Of a stretch of 64,000 nucleotides of DNA, positions 53,518 to 62,253 are shown piece by piece (positions within the stretch are counted from its first letter, which is position 1; every line of letters starts with the position of its first letter). Under the pieces are notes generated by a model. The model searched no databases and was not told where the DNA came from. It saw nothing but the letters and a program-made list of their open reading frames with translations. Origin of the DNA: Vampirovibrio chlorellavorus (lineage in GTDB: Bacteria > Cyanobacteriota > Vampirovibrionia > Vampirovibrionales > Vampirovibrionaceae); assembly GCF_003149375.1 (NCBI RefSeq), contig NZ_QFWH01000007.1, forward strand, positions 62,001 through 126,000. The letters are read 5' to 3'. The position numbers and the translations under genes were made by a program.

Positions 53518-53988
53518 TCAATATTTTCCCAGGCGGGGATTAAAACTGGCCGGTTTGCTGCCGGGATTCTCCCGACTGACCGGTTGCTTGGCGGCGGTTC
53601 CCACAATGCGCTCCACCCCCTGCCCCAGCAGATCCAGTAAATCAGTGGTGGTCACCACACCCACCAGTTCATCGTTTTCCACCACGGGGAGACAGCCAAT
53701 GCGATTGCCCCGCAACTTGTTGGCAACTTCCCGGATGGTGGAATCCGGCGCCACACAATAGGCAGGCTCGCTCATGACGTCTTCCACCAAAAGCCCCTTC
53801 ATGGTGGTGTAAGGCTTTACCTTCTCACTGCCCGTATCGGAATCGGAGATAACCCCCACAACCTGCCGGCGCTCCACCACCACCAGATGATGAACCCGGT
53901 TCTGGCGCATTTTTTCAAAGGCGCTTTCCACCGATTCAGACTTCTCAATGGTAATCACCGGGGTGGTCATACATTCATGGACGCGCAT
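53518..53988 (-). CDS. Tandem CBS-domain protein
   Basis: 156 residues from ATG 53988 (GGAGGAG six bases upstream). Two CBS domains (about 3-60 and 66-122), with the typical VHECMTTPVITIEKSESVES and NKLRGNRIGCLPVVENDELVG patterns and the GVVTTTDLLDLL end. CBS pairs usually bind adenosine nucleotides and regulate partner proteins. The Lys/Arg/Pro tail is short. No partner is evident next to it. Confidence 0.88.
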   Translation of the reverse strand: MRVHECMTTPVITIEKSESVESAFEKMRQNRVHHLVVVERRQVVGVISDSDTGSEKVKPYTTMKGLLVEDVMSEPAYCVAPDSTIREVANKLRGNRIGCLPVVENDELVGVVTTTDLLDLLGQGVERIVGTAAKQPVSRENPGSKPASFNPRLGKY

Positions 53989-54225
53989 GGCAAACTCCTC
54001 CATAACAAGGGCTGGAAAGGTAATTTATTATGTACGGCATTTCGACAAACCCGCATTACTACTCTGGGTATATCGCCTCTGTCTGGATGGCTATTGGTCA
54101 AGCTGATAATTTACACAACGCTGTTTCTGGGCAACAGTACAGCAGGGTGAACAGCCGCGGAATCACTGGTGATTCATCCGCAGAATCCGGTTAATAACAA
54201 GTTGAGAGAGAGGAGAAAAATACCG

Positions 54226-54669
54226 ATGGCCTTGATGAGACCGTTTACCGAAGTGCGTGATCAGATGGAGCGCCTGTTCCACGAGCTGGAAGAGTTTCAG
54301 TTTCCCACCTTCCCTGAAGCCCGGGAGCGGGTGCCAAGAACCTGGCTGCCCGCCGTTGATCTGTTCGAGAAAGACGGGAATTACCACCTGAAAATGGAAG
54401 TGCCGGGCATTAAACCCGAGAATATTGACATCCAGATTCTTGAAGACGCGGTGGTCATTCGAGGACAGAGTCGAGAGGAAAAAGCGGAAGAGAAGAAAGA
54501 TGTCTATCGCCGGGAATGCCACTATGGGGCGATTTACCGACGGGTTCCCCTTCCGGGCTCGGTCAAGTCGGAAGGAGCTAAAGCGGAACTCAAGCACGGC
54601 ATTCTGGAACTGTCTCTGCCCAAAGCGGAAGGCAATCTGGGAAAACGCATTCAGGTGCAAGCCAGATAG
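54226..54669 (+). CDS. Small heat-shock protein Hsp20
   Basis: 147 residues from ATG 54226 (AGGAG ten bases upstream). The alpha-crystallin domain covers about 40-140, from WLPAVDLFEKDGNYHLKMEV and PGIKPENIDIQI to the ELKHGILELSLPK end. The C-terminal I-x-V anchor (IQVQAR) is present. It works as an ATP-independent holdase in the cytoplasm. The alpha/beta-hydrolase gene follows 98 bp downstream, with a hairpin between. Confidence 0.93.
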   Translation: MALMRPFTEVRDQMERLFHELEEFQFPTFPEARERVPRTWLPAVDLFEKDGNYHLKMEVPGIKPENIDIQILEDAVVIRGQSREEKAEEKKDVYRRECHYGAIYRRVPLPGSVKSEGAKAELKHGILELSLPKAEGNLGKRIQVQAR

Positions 54670-54688
54670 CCAAAACCGATTTTGTAGT

Positions 54689-54729
54689 GCCTGGCACTGG
54701 CTGTATTCCGTATACAACGGGTGCCAGGC
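54689..54729 (+). terminator. Hairpin after hsp20
   Basis: GCCTGGCAC (54689-54697) pairs with GTGCCAGGC (54721-54729), long loop, weak T-run (CGCTTT). It may be a weak terminator or an RNA-stability element. Confidence 0.45.
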
Positions 54730-54766
54730 GCTTTCACCGGATATTTCGCAACAGGGGAGAGTCTGA

Positions 54767-55468
54767 ATGCGTGAAATCATTCGCTACAGTCACCGGGAAC
54801 ACCCTGTGGACATTACCGCTGGCTTTCAGACGCTGTCGGGCAACCTGACGCTGCCAGAGCGCGCCCGGGGGCTTGTTCTGTTTGCCCATGGTAGTGGCAG
54901 CAGCCGTTTCAGTCCCAGAAATCGCTATGTGGCAGAGGTTTTGAATCAGGCCGGACTAGGTACGCTGTTGTTTGATCTGCTGACCCCTGATGAGGAGTCC
55001 GAAGATGCCCTGAGCGGGGAATATCGCTTTAACATTGGCCTGCTGGCGGATCGTCTGGCCGGTGCCACCGATTGGGTCATCGCCCAACCGGAAACCAAGG
55101 GGTTGAACATTGGCTATTTCGGGGCCAGCACCGGGGCTGCCGCCGCACTGATGGCAGCCGGACAGCGCCGCACACAGGTGGATGCCATCGTCTCCCGAGG
55201 GGGGCGGCCTGATTTGGCCGGGCCCTTTTTAAAAAACGTAACCGCGCCCACCCTGCTGATTGTGGGCAGTGAGGATTATGAGGTCCTGAAGCTGAACCGA
55301 CTTGCGTTTCAGCAGTTACAATGCAAGAAGGAAATGATGCTGGTTTCCGGGGCGACCCACCTGTTTGAGGAACCCGGCACACTGGGCGATGTGGCGCAGG
55401 CCGCCAGCCAGTGGTTTACCCAATACCTGAACAAACCGGGTCATGTCCATCCAGTGGCCGAGCGCTGA
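54767..55468 (+). CDS. Dienelactone hydrolase-like alpha/beta hydrolase
   Basis: 233 residues. The nucleophile is S121 in YFGASTGAAAA, the acid D170 in IVGSEDYEVL and the base H198 in GATHLFEE, all in the expected order. The oxyanion region is FAHGSGSSR near 39-47. Such hydrolases, often annotated as phosphoribosyltransferase-hydrolase partner domains, have unclear substrates. The ribosome-binding site is GGGGAG. It follows hsp20 and may be stress-related. Confidence 0.85.
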   Translation: MREIIRYSHREHPVDITAGFQTLSGNLTLPERARGLVLFAHGSGSSRFSPRNRYVAEVLNQAGLGTLLFDLLTPDEESEDALSGEYRFNIGLLADRLAGATDWVIAQPETKGLNIGYFGASTGAAAALMAAGQRRTQVDAIVSRGGRPDLAGPFLKNVTAPTLLIVGSEDYEVLKLNRLAFQQLQCKKEMMLVSGATHLFEEPGTLGDVAQAASQWFTQYLNKPGHVHPVAER

Positions 55469-55472
55469 GGGT

Positions 55473-56216
55473 TCACACCCGGCGTTTGACCCGGCAGCCG
55501 GGGTGGGCCACCACATCCAGCGAAGGACAGTAACTGGCCAAGGCTGTAATGGGAGACAAAGACTCTGAAAAGCCATGGGCGATCAGTAATTCATTGGTAA
55601 AAATCTCATAGTCGGCGGCTTGCCACTGCCAGGGGAGATGCGCAATGCGGGCGGTAAACAGGCCGCCTCGACCATCGGTGGTATAAAGTCGGTAGCGTTC
55701 CGTCAACCAGTGTTGCAAACTGGCCTTTTCCTCCCCCAGAGGTGGTGCGGGTTGGGGCTTGTATTGGCACTTAAAGCGGGCGGGCTTGGCCCGATGATCG
55801 GTGCGGGTGCTTTGAAATTGGATCAGGGCCGCTTCCGACGTTGCCGACGGGGACTGGCACATCTGCATGCGGGCGTGTTGGTAATTCAGGTGGTAACTGA
55901 GTCGGGCGGCCTCCACCGAGAGGAAATCATTGGCGTCCAGACAAAAAAAGTAGACACCGCTGGCCATTTCCGCAAAAGCAGAGGCCGGTTTGACGTAGGT
56001 GCGCAAATTCAACTCCAGAAACCGGAACGGAATGGGCAGGCCCGGAAGCCAGTAGGTCAGGGCAAAGGGCACCACACTCAGCCAGGCTTGGCCATCAATG
56101 GTATCCGGCACCAGTTCCTGGGGCAAGCGACTTTGTAAAACTTCTGGAGCCACCGGGTAATGCAGGAACAGCAAGTGTTCCCAGCGCTGTCGAAAGGAAA
56201 AAGGCAAGCGAATCAT
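55473..56216 (-). CDS. DUF2071 (YqjF-like) protein
   Basis: 247 residues, with the family start RWEHLLFLHYPVAPEVLQSRLP and LNLRTYVKP near 70, and the PHRP-like end. DUF2071 proteins resemble acetoacetate decarboxylase folds; the function is unknown. It is the last gene of the photorepair operon and overlaps the photolyase stop by 4 bp (ATGA). Confidence 0.88.
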   Translation of the reverse strand: MIRLPFSFRQRWEHLLFLHYPVAPEVLQSRLPQELVPDTIDGQAWLSVVPFALTYWLPGLPIPFRFLELNLRTYVKPASAFAEMASGVYFFCLDANDFLSVEAARLSYHLNYQHARMQMCQSPSATSEAALIQFQSTRTDHRAKPARFKCQYKPQPAPPLGEEKASLQHWLTERYRLYTTDGRGGLFTARIAHLPWQWQAADYEIFTNELLIAHGFSESLSPITALASYCPSLDVVAHPGCRVKRRV

Positions 56217-57742
56217 GAGCGCGGGCTTTCTGATCGCTTCGCGGACAGTGGACGGGTGGGCCGCTGACGACTGCCATGTTTTTCATAAACCGTCTGAGCC
56301 ATTTGACGCACCTCGGGCCGTCGCTTCCATTCAAAAATACGCTCCTTGGCCTGCCGGTAAGCTGTGGCATGATCCACCACCGGCAGCGGGTAATGCACCC
56401 CCGGCTGGAATCCATAACTCAGGGCCAAAAGCGGAGGCAAAGTGTGCGGCTCGTGAATGAACTCGTTGGGCAAATCGGCCAGCTCCGGCACGAATTGCCG
56501 AATAAAAGCTCCGGTGGGATCTTGCTCCTTGGCCTGCTTGATGGGGGAGTAAATGCGAATGGTATTAATACCAGTCACCCCGGATTGCATCTGGAATTGG
56601 GAGTAATGAATGCCCGGCTCAAAATCGAGGAAGTGCCGGGCCAGCTGAACAGCCGGTTCTCGCCAGTGCAGCCACAAATGATAGGCCGAAAAAGAGGCCA
56701 GCATGGCCCGCATGCGAAAATTAATCCACCCTTGCTGGTGCAAGGCTCGCATACAGGCATCCACCAGCGGATACCCGGTTTGCCCCTGTATCCAGGCTGC
56801 CAGCAAGTCCTTGTCAGGTTCGGGATCCCGCAGTCCGTCAAAGGCGCGGTTCATATTCTCAAAATCGATGCCCGGTTCGTCTTCCAGTTTTTGCATAAAA
56901 TGGCAGTGCCAGTGCAAACGCTTGTTGAATGAACGCAAGGAGCGCAACCACTGAAGGCTTTCCGGGCCCTTGGGGCCTGCGCTCACAGTCTGAATCTGAT
57001 GGAGGGTGGCCTGATACACTTGCCGCACACTCACGTTGCCCCAGGTGAGATAGGGGCTGAGGCGACTGCACTCTTCCCCGGCAGTCACCGGACTGGACAT
57101 ACCCTTTTGATAATTCTGCCCACGCTGGGTTAAAAAACTGCGCAACGTATCCTGAGCGGCCAGCTCGCCGCCCGATTGCATGGCAGGCTTTGAATGGGGG
57201 GGCAAGCCCAGATCAGCCAAGGTGGGTATGGTTGAGGACGCTTGCAATCCGGGAACCGGAACCAAGCGATTCGGCGGCGGGATCACGTCATGGCTCATGC
57301 GTTTTTCCCAGTGGGCAGCCCAGCGATCCCGAGATTTGAGGCGCCGCACCACACCAGTTTGGGGCAACTCCGTCCAGCGGAGCCCCTTTTGTTTCACCCA
57401 GTCCGCCACCCGCAAGTCTCGGGCATAACTGAGATCGTTGCCGGTTTCCTCATGACTCCACAGGGCTTCAAACCCGTAACGCTGATGCAGGGCATCCAGC
57501 ACCTCCGGCATGCGTCCCGTTTGAATAAGTAACACGCCACCTCGATTTTCCAGGGCCTGTTTCAGATCAAATAATGATTGCCGTATAAACTCGGCGTGGC
57601 TGCTATCGAAGTCCGGGGCAAAAATAAGCTCCGGCTCAAAGACGTATAAACACAGACAAGGCCCCGCTTGGGCCGCTAAAGACAGCGGGGCGTGATCGGT
57701 TACCCGCAAGTCTTTTTTGAACCACACCAGTTGATTGCCCAT
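56213..57742 (-). CDS. DNA photolyase / cryptochrome family protein
   Basis: 509 residues. N-terminal antenna/Rossmann domain (LVWFKKDLRVTDHAPL) and C-terminal FAD-binding helical domain with GYPLVDACMRALHQQGWINF and RMRAMLASF. The expected Trp/His-rich stretch is modified (HYSQFQMQSGVTG where many photolyases read NWQWVAGTG), so it may be a photolyase-like subclass rather than a classical class I CPD enzyme. It repairs UV-made pyrimidine dimers with blue light if active. It starts 3 bp after the iron-sulfur photolyase stop. Confidence 0.88.
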   Translation of the reverse strand: MGNQLVWFKKDLRVTDHAPLSLAAQAGPCLCLYVFEPELIFAPDFDSSHAEFIRQSLFDLKQALENRGGVLLIQTGRMPEVLDALHQRYGFEALWSHEETGNDLSYARDLRVADWVKQKGLRWTELPQTGVVRRLKSRDRWAAHWEKRMSHDVIPPPNRLVPVPGLQASSTIPTLADLGLPPHSKPAMQSGGELAAQDTLRSFLTQRGQNYQKGMSSPVTAGEECSRLSPYLTWGNVSVRQVYQATLHQIQTVSAGPKGPESLQWLRSLRSFNKRLHWHCHFMQKLEDEPGIDFENMNRAFDGLRDPEPDKDLLAAWIQGQTGYPLVDACMRALHQQGWINFRMRAMLASFSAYHLWLHWREPAVQLARHFLDFEPGIHYSQFQMQSGVTGINTIRIYSPIKQAKEQDPTGAFIRQFVPELADLPNEFIHEPHTLPPLLALSYGFQPGVHYPLPVVDHATAYRQAKERIFEWKRRPEVRQMAQTVYEKHGSRQRPTRPLSAKRSESPRS

Positions 57743-57745
57743 GGC

Positions 57746-59314
57746 TTAAACCTCTTGAGGCCGTTTTGGTTGCAGTTTTTGCCGCAAGCCATCCGCCTGC
57801 GCCTGAATGGCCAGACTTTCAGCGCTATCCAGTCGATCCACGTTTTTTAGCTGCAAGCCCATACGGGGATTTTTACTGAGCAACGGCCGATGCCGAATCA
57901 GGAAGTCCCAGTATAACGTTGTGAATGGACAAGCGGTGGGCCCCACTCGCTCTGCCGGGTTGTAGGGACAGTGCTGGCAGTAGTTGCTCATGCGCTGAAT
58001 GTACTTGCCAGTGGCCGCATACGGCTTGGAGGCCATAATGCCCCCATCGCCAAACTGGGACATGCCCAGCGTGTTGGGCAATTCCACCCATTCCACGGCA
58101 TCGACATACACGGCCAAATACCATTCGTGCAGCGTTTTGGGATGGACGCCGAGCATTAAGGCGAACAATCCGGTCACCATCAAGCGTTGAATGTGATGGG
58201 CGTATCCATACCGCAAGGTCTGGCCAATGGCCGCATTGAGGCATCGCATTTCCGTCTGACCCGTCCAGTAAAAATCAGGCAGTGGCTGATTGGCCTGCAG
58301 GGCGTTGAGTTCCCGGTAGTCGGGCATGTGAAGCCAGTAGATGCCTCGCACGTATTCCCGCCAGCCCAGCACTTGCCGAATAAAACCTTCCACCGCTTCC
58401 AGCGAGGCCTTTCCCTGATGGTAGGCCGATTCGGCGGCGGCAATCACCCGGCGCGGATCGAGCAGCTTCAGGTTCATGGCCGCCGATAAACGGGAGTGAT
58501 ACAGATAGGGCTGATCCTGCTTGGGGCCATACCACATGGCGTCCTGATACTGTCCAAACTGGGGCAGGCGATATTCGATAAAATCCTGCAAGGCCTGCTC
58601 AGCCTGCTCAGGGGTAACCGGCCAGTCGAAGGTCTGCACACTCCCCGGATGCTCGGGGAAGCGCCTTTCCACCAGTGCGATCACGGCTTGCGTAATGTCA
58701 TCCGGTTGAAAGGGAATCGGCTCCGGCACGGCACCGGGCCCGGATTTCTCGAAACTGCCCCGGTTCTCCTGATCGTAATTCCAGCGCCCGCCCTCCGGTT
58801 CCGCGCCGTGCATCAACACATTATATTTTTGGCGCATCCAGCGATAGAAAAACTCCATGCGCAACTGCTTTTTGCCCTTGGCGTGCTGGGCAAATTCCGC
58901 TTTGGAACAGAAAAAATGACTGTCCTCCAACACCTCAAAGGGAAGTTGAGCGGCCTGTACAACCCCCTGTAGAGCCTGCGCCACGTCCCACTCGCCCGCT
59001 TCGGTCATGCAAACCGATTGAGGGTTTAAGCGGGTTAAATCGTGCTGAAGTTGAGCGGCCAGACTCCCCTGATTCTCCGCATCATCCAGTGAGACGTAAT
59101 GCACCCGATAGCCCTTGCTGTCCAGCAATTGCCTGAAATGGCGCATGACGCTCAGAAATAGCACGATGCGAGCCTTGTGCGTCCACACTTTGGTGGATTC
59201 CTCAGCCACTTCCGCCATCCACACGCAATCCTGATTCGGGTCAAAGTCTCTCAGGGCCGGATTGTCCAGGGTCAACTGATCACCCAGTATGATCACCAAC
59301 CGACGGATGTTCAT
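57746..59314 (-). CDS. phrB: Iron-sulfur bacterial cryptochrome/photolyase (FeS-BCP, PhrB type)
   Basis: 522 residues. The four cluster cysteines are C358, C446, C449 and C462; the 88-3-13 spacing equals that of C350, C438, C441 and C454 of Agrobacterium PhrB as I remember it. N-terminal LVIILGDQLTLDNPAL is the family start. These enzymes repair (6-4) photoproducts with FAD, a lumazine-type antenna and a [4Fe-4S] cluster. It sits in a tight operon with a second photolyase, so both main UV lesions could be covered. Confidence 0.92.
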   Translation of the reverse strand: MNIRRLVIILGDQLTLDNPALRDFDPNQDCVWMAEVAEESTKVWTHKARIVLFLSVMRHFRQLLDSKGYRVHYVSLDDAENQGSLAAQLQHDLTRLNPQSVCMTEAGEWDVAQALQGVVQAAQLPFEVLEDSHFFCSKAEFAQHAKGKKQLRMEFFYRWMRQKYNVLMHGAEPEGGRWNYDQENRGSFEKSGPGAVPEPIPFQPDDITQAVIALVERRFPEHPGSVQTFDWPVTPEQAEQALQDFIEYRLPQFGQYQDAMWYGPKQDQPYLYHSRLSAAMNLKLLDPRRVIAAAESAYHQGKASLEAVEGFIRQVLGWREYVRGIYWLHMPDYRELNALQANQPLPDFYWTGQTEMRCLNAAIGQTLRYGYAHHIQRLMVTGLFALMLGVHPKTLHEWYLAVYVDAVEWVELPNTLGMSQFGDGGIMASKPYAATGKYIQRMSNYCQHCPYNPAERVGPTACPFTTLYWDFLIRHRPLLSKNPRMGLQLKNVDRLDSAESLAIQAQADGLRQKLQPKRPQEV

Positions 59315-59346
59315 CAGACCAGATCCTTTCCAAATTCACAAAAAAT

Positions 59347-59778
59347 TTACCGATTAAATAGGTAGTGCGTGACTAACAGCGATTTTGCGGTCCAGCAAAC
59401 GGTGCGGGGCCAATTGGACCGTACCAGCCAACAGTAGGCCTGCTCGGAAAAGCCTTTTTCCAATGTGCGATGCAGGGGCATTTGCACAAAAAAGGTCAAG
59501 CCGTAAATGACCCCTTGTAAGCCCAGAACAGCTATCAAAACCGGGCTTTTCAGGATGTCGCCGGTATAGCCCGCAAACAGGATAGCCCCGCTCAGGGCTT
59601 CCAGTCCCAGCGGCAGCAACAAGACCTGAAAGGTACGCCGGGTATGGGTTTGTTCGTAATGGGCAAAGCCCTCCCGACCCACCCGGTCAAACAGGGGGTA
59701 ATGCACCCACTGCACGAACCAGATGATACCGGTCATCATCCAGGAGGTTGCCAAGGCCAGTATCAACCACGCTTGCAT
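59347..59778 (-). CDS. Four-span membrane protein of the photorepair operon
   Basis: 143 residues with hydrophobic segments at about 4-25, 50-70, 77-97 and a last weak one. Signatures such as IIWFVQWVHYPLFDRVG and H-T-R-R recall small membrane proteins (DUF1772-like or similar) found near photolyase genes. The function is unknown. Its start shares one base with the stop of the FAD gene (59778). Confidence 0.7.
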   Translation of the reverse strand: MQAWLILALATSWMMTGIIWFVQWVHYPLFDRVGREGFAHYEQTHTRRTFQVLLLPLGLEALSGAILFAGYTGDILKSPVLIAVLGLQGVIYGLTFFVQMPLHRTLEKGFSEQAYCWLVRSNWPRTVCWTAKSLLVTHYLFNR

Positions 59779-60803
59779 CAGAGGGTTCCACTTCCAACGG
59801 CGGGTTGATTATTTAAGTGCTTCAGTAACTGTTCGGCGGCCACCAAGCCAGATAACACAGCCCCTTCCACCCGAGGCCCGGCAAAAGCGTCGCCTGCTAA
59901 AATCAGCGGCGGGGTTTGCTGAAACCATTGGTAATACTGGGTTCCGGCATTTTTGACCAAAGCGTAGCGCCAGCGCTTGACTTGCCAGTCCAGAATTTGG
60001 GCCTCCCCCAGATACGGTTGCACGGCCTGACGCATGCACTCATAACAGGCCTCATCACTTTGATCAAACCATTCTGTGCTACTGCGGGGGGACATTTGAA
60101 TGGTTAAGCCAAACCCGTTGGGGGAAATGCCCTTTTGATGATTCTCCGCCACCCAGCCAATGAGAGATCCCTTCTCCGGTTGCCAGTAACCGGCCTTGTC
60201 CGGCAGGTCCACCGGGCCATCCAGGCACATCAGCAGGGCCACGCAGGGATCATATGTCACCGCTTTTAAGGCGTCCCATTGCTCGGTGGGAAGATCCAAC
60301 GCACTGGCCGTTAAAATGTCCACGGCTTGGGGCGTGGGCGCAGTCATAATAATAGCACTGGCCTGAAGGCACCCGCCCGATTCCAGAAAAACCTGCCAGC
60401 CCGGTTCGGCCATGGCGAGACGGGTCACTTTGGCCGCTTTACGCACCGTGATCCCCTGGGCCAGATGCTTGGCAATGCGGGTCATCCCCTCTGCGCCGAT
60501 AAAAGTGGGGTAGCTGTGCCCGTTTTCCGTGGACTTATCAAACCAGACCCGGGCCACCCCCTGGGCAATCCAGTCCTCAACTAGCTGTTGAAAGCGGGCA
60601 TCTTTGGCCGTGAAGTATTGGGCCCCATGATCAAAGACGGTGGTAAACCCTGCCGATTGCAGACGTCGGGTGGCCAGCCGACCGCCCAGCGCCCGGCTTT
60701 TTTCCAGCACCAGCACGTCCTGACCGGCTGCCTGTAGTTTGGACGCCGCTATTAAACCGGCCATTCCGGCACCGATGATGACAATGAGGTGGTTGTTGCT
60801 CAT
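59778..60803 (-). CDS. FAD-dependent amine-oxidase/renalase-like oxidoreductase
   Basis: 341 residues. The dinucleotide-binding motif is IIGAGMAGLIAASKL (9-23), then LEKSRALGGRLATRR and a C-terminal FAD site LILAGDAFAGPRVEGAVLSG. This is the renalase-like group of flavoproteins that often stand next to photolyases in bacteria. The substrate is unknown, with NAD(P)H isomers a possibility from renalase. The 4-bp overlap with the gene upstream marks translational coupling. Confidence 0.88.
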   Translation of the reverse strand: MSNNHLIVIIGAGMAGLIAASKLQAAGQDVLVLEKSRALGGRLATRRLQSAGFTTVFDHGAQYFTAKDARFQQLVEDWIAQGVARVWFDKSTENGHSYPTFIGAEGMTRIAKHLAQGITVRKAAKVTRLAMAEPGWQVFLESGGCLQASAIIMTAPTPQAVDILTASALDLPTEQWDALKAVTYDPCVALLMCLDGPVDLPDKAGYWQPEKGSLIGWVAENHQKGISPNGFGLTIQMSPRSSTEWFDQSDEACYECMRQAVQPYLGEAQILDWQVKRWRYALVKNAGTQYYQWFQQTPPLILAGDAFAGPRVEGAVLSGLVAAEQLLKHLNNQPAVGSGTL

Positions 60804-61780
60804 GCGGCACCTGCTTTTCCGTCTGCTTTATATTGTGTAGTCTTGCTCAGAAAACGCTCCCAATCGATGGGATCAGCGGCGCTGGTTTGTGGTTGGGACA
60901 CAATCACCTGACCGGCTTGAATCAAAAAGGCGCCGCCCAACTGAAAACCATCGCCATCCAGGGGGCCAATGCCATGCCCGCCTTGGGTCCAGGCCTGAAA
61001 GCCCCGTACCCACACCGACCCGCCAAAAACCTGCTGAAAATTGGCACGACTCAGCCCAAAGGCCTTGTAAAACCGGCGATCCGGATCAGTAATGGGGAAG
61101 ATCTCCTGCAGGCCGTAACGCTGCCAAAGCGTTTCCATGGCCTCCGGCGCCGACATCATGACCACCGCAGCCCGCAGTCCAGCCGTCTTCAGGGCGTCCT
61201 GCTGCCGGGCCAGTTGAGTCAGGGTTTCCATGCAAAAGGTACAACCGGAATGCCGCAAGAAAATCAGCAGGAGCGGATCATCCTGGGACAGGGTGCGCAA
61301 GGATGCGTCCAAGGCCGGAATCGGCTCATCTAGCGCCGCAGGCAATGAGGCAAACGCATTGGGGGTCCGATCCGCTCGCCACAGGGTGTAAACCGATTTC
61401 AGGATCAGGAAAAAGGGCACCCACCAGATGAGATCGTTGGTAACGATGTTCAAGCCAAAAAGCAGGGGAAAGCGTTGCTGCACGAGGGCCAGGGCAAAGC
61501 CCATGGGACCGAAAATTTTACCCAACAGCCCCACCAGCACAATGGGCCAATGACGGCGGGGATCCGTGGCCGCAATCAGGTAACCCAGCCCGTACACGCC
61601 CACGATCATGCCGATGCACTGCCACAGCTCAGGGTAGTTGGGCAACACCGCCCCACTGAGCTGGAATACGGCATTGGGAAATAGCACCATGAACCCACCC
61701 CAGAGGATGTTATAAATCCCGGCCACAGCCAGAACGGCAAAACTCCACTGGGGCATTTGGGCGGAAAGCTGCCGAGCCAT
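60800..61780 (-). CDS. Membrane domain fused to AhpC-TSA-like peroxiredoxin domain
   Basis: 326 residues from ATG 61780 (TGATG coupling to the SRPBCC stop); the frame is open to 61876 without a start signal. Residues 12-135 hold four or five membrane spans. Residues 150-320 form a thioredoxin-fold domain with C180-x2-C183 (RHSGCTFCMETL), like the AhpC/TSA-like SelL group. Probably removes peroxides, or repairs thiols, at the membrane. The combination is unusual but each part is clear. Confidence 0.82.
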   Translation of the reverse strand: MARQLSAQMPQWSFAVLAVAGIYNILWGGFMVLFPNAVFQLSGAVLPNYPELWQCIGMIVGVYGLGYLIAATDPRRHWPIVLVGLLGKIFGPMGFALALVQQRFPLLFGLNIVTNDLIWWVPFFLILKSVYTLWRADRTPNAFASLPAALDEPIPALDASLRTLSQDDPLLLIFLRHSGCTFCMETLTQLARQQDALKTAGLRAAVVMMSAPEAMETLWQRYGLQEIFPITDPDRRFYKAFGLSRANFQQVFGGSVWVRGFQAWTQGGHGIGPLDGDGFQLGGAFLIQAGQVIVSQPQTSAADPIDWERFLSKTTQYKADGKAGAA

Positions 61781-62253
61781 CAGCGTTTTACCCCGGAAAA
61801 CGCTTTCACCACCTGTGCGTGTCGGTAATCGAACATGCGCTGTAATTTTTGCCGAACCATCCACCCGGCCACCCAATGAGACAGGGGGGCCAGCGGCAAG
61901 GCGTAGTCAATGTCATCTTCCAGCAGGCAATGGGCCTCATCAATGGGAATGACCCGATGGGTATGCGTCCAGCGGGCGAAGGGACCGCTGATTTGGGTGT
62001 CCTGAAACTGGCGACCGGCTTGATAATTATGATGCTCGGAAACCCAGTCCACCGTGATAGGGCCCAGCATATTGATTCTCAGGGTGACCCGACTGCCCGA
62101 CTGGGAAATCGGCCCGGTTTGATTGACCACTCGAACATTTTCCCACGGGGGAATGAGGGAGGGCAGGGCTTCGGGCAATTCGTGCCAGGCAAACACCACT
62201 TCAGCCGGTGCTTCGATCCGGGTTTGCTTGATAAATCGTGTCATTCTTTTCAC
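61780..62253 (-). CDS. SRPBCC-family (START-like) protein
   Basis: 157 residues with the START-like pattern: IKQTRIEAPAEVVFAWHELP near 8-27, PPWENV and a C-terminal RMFDYRHAQVVKAF helix. Such proteins bind hydrophobic ligands; similar ones are often next to an epimerase/dehydrogenase and photolyase. The start overlaps the SDR stop (ATGA). Confidence 0.87.
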   Translation of the reverse strand: MKRMTRFIKQTRIEAPAEVVFAWHELPEALPSLIPPWENVRVVNQTGPISQSGSRVTLRINMLGPITVDWVSEHHNYQAGRQFQDTQISGPFARWTHTHRVIPIDEAHCLLEDDIDYALPLAPLSHWVAGWMVRQKLQRMFDYRHAQVVKAFSGVKR

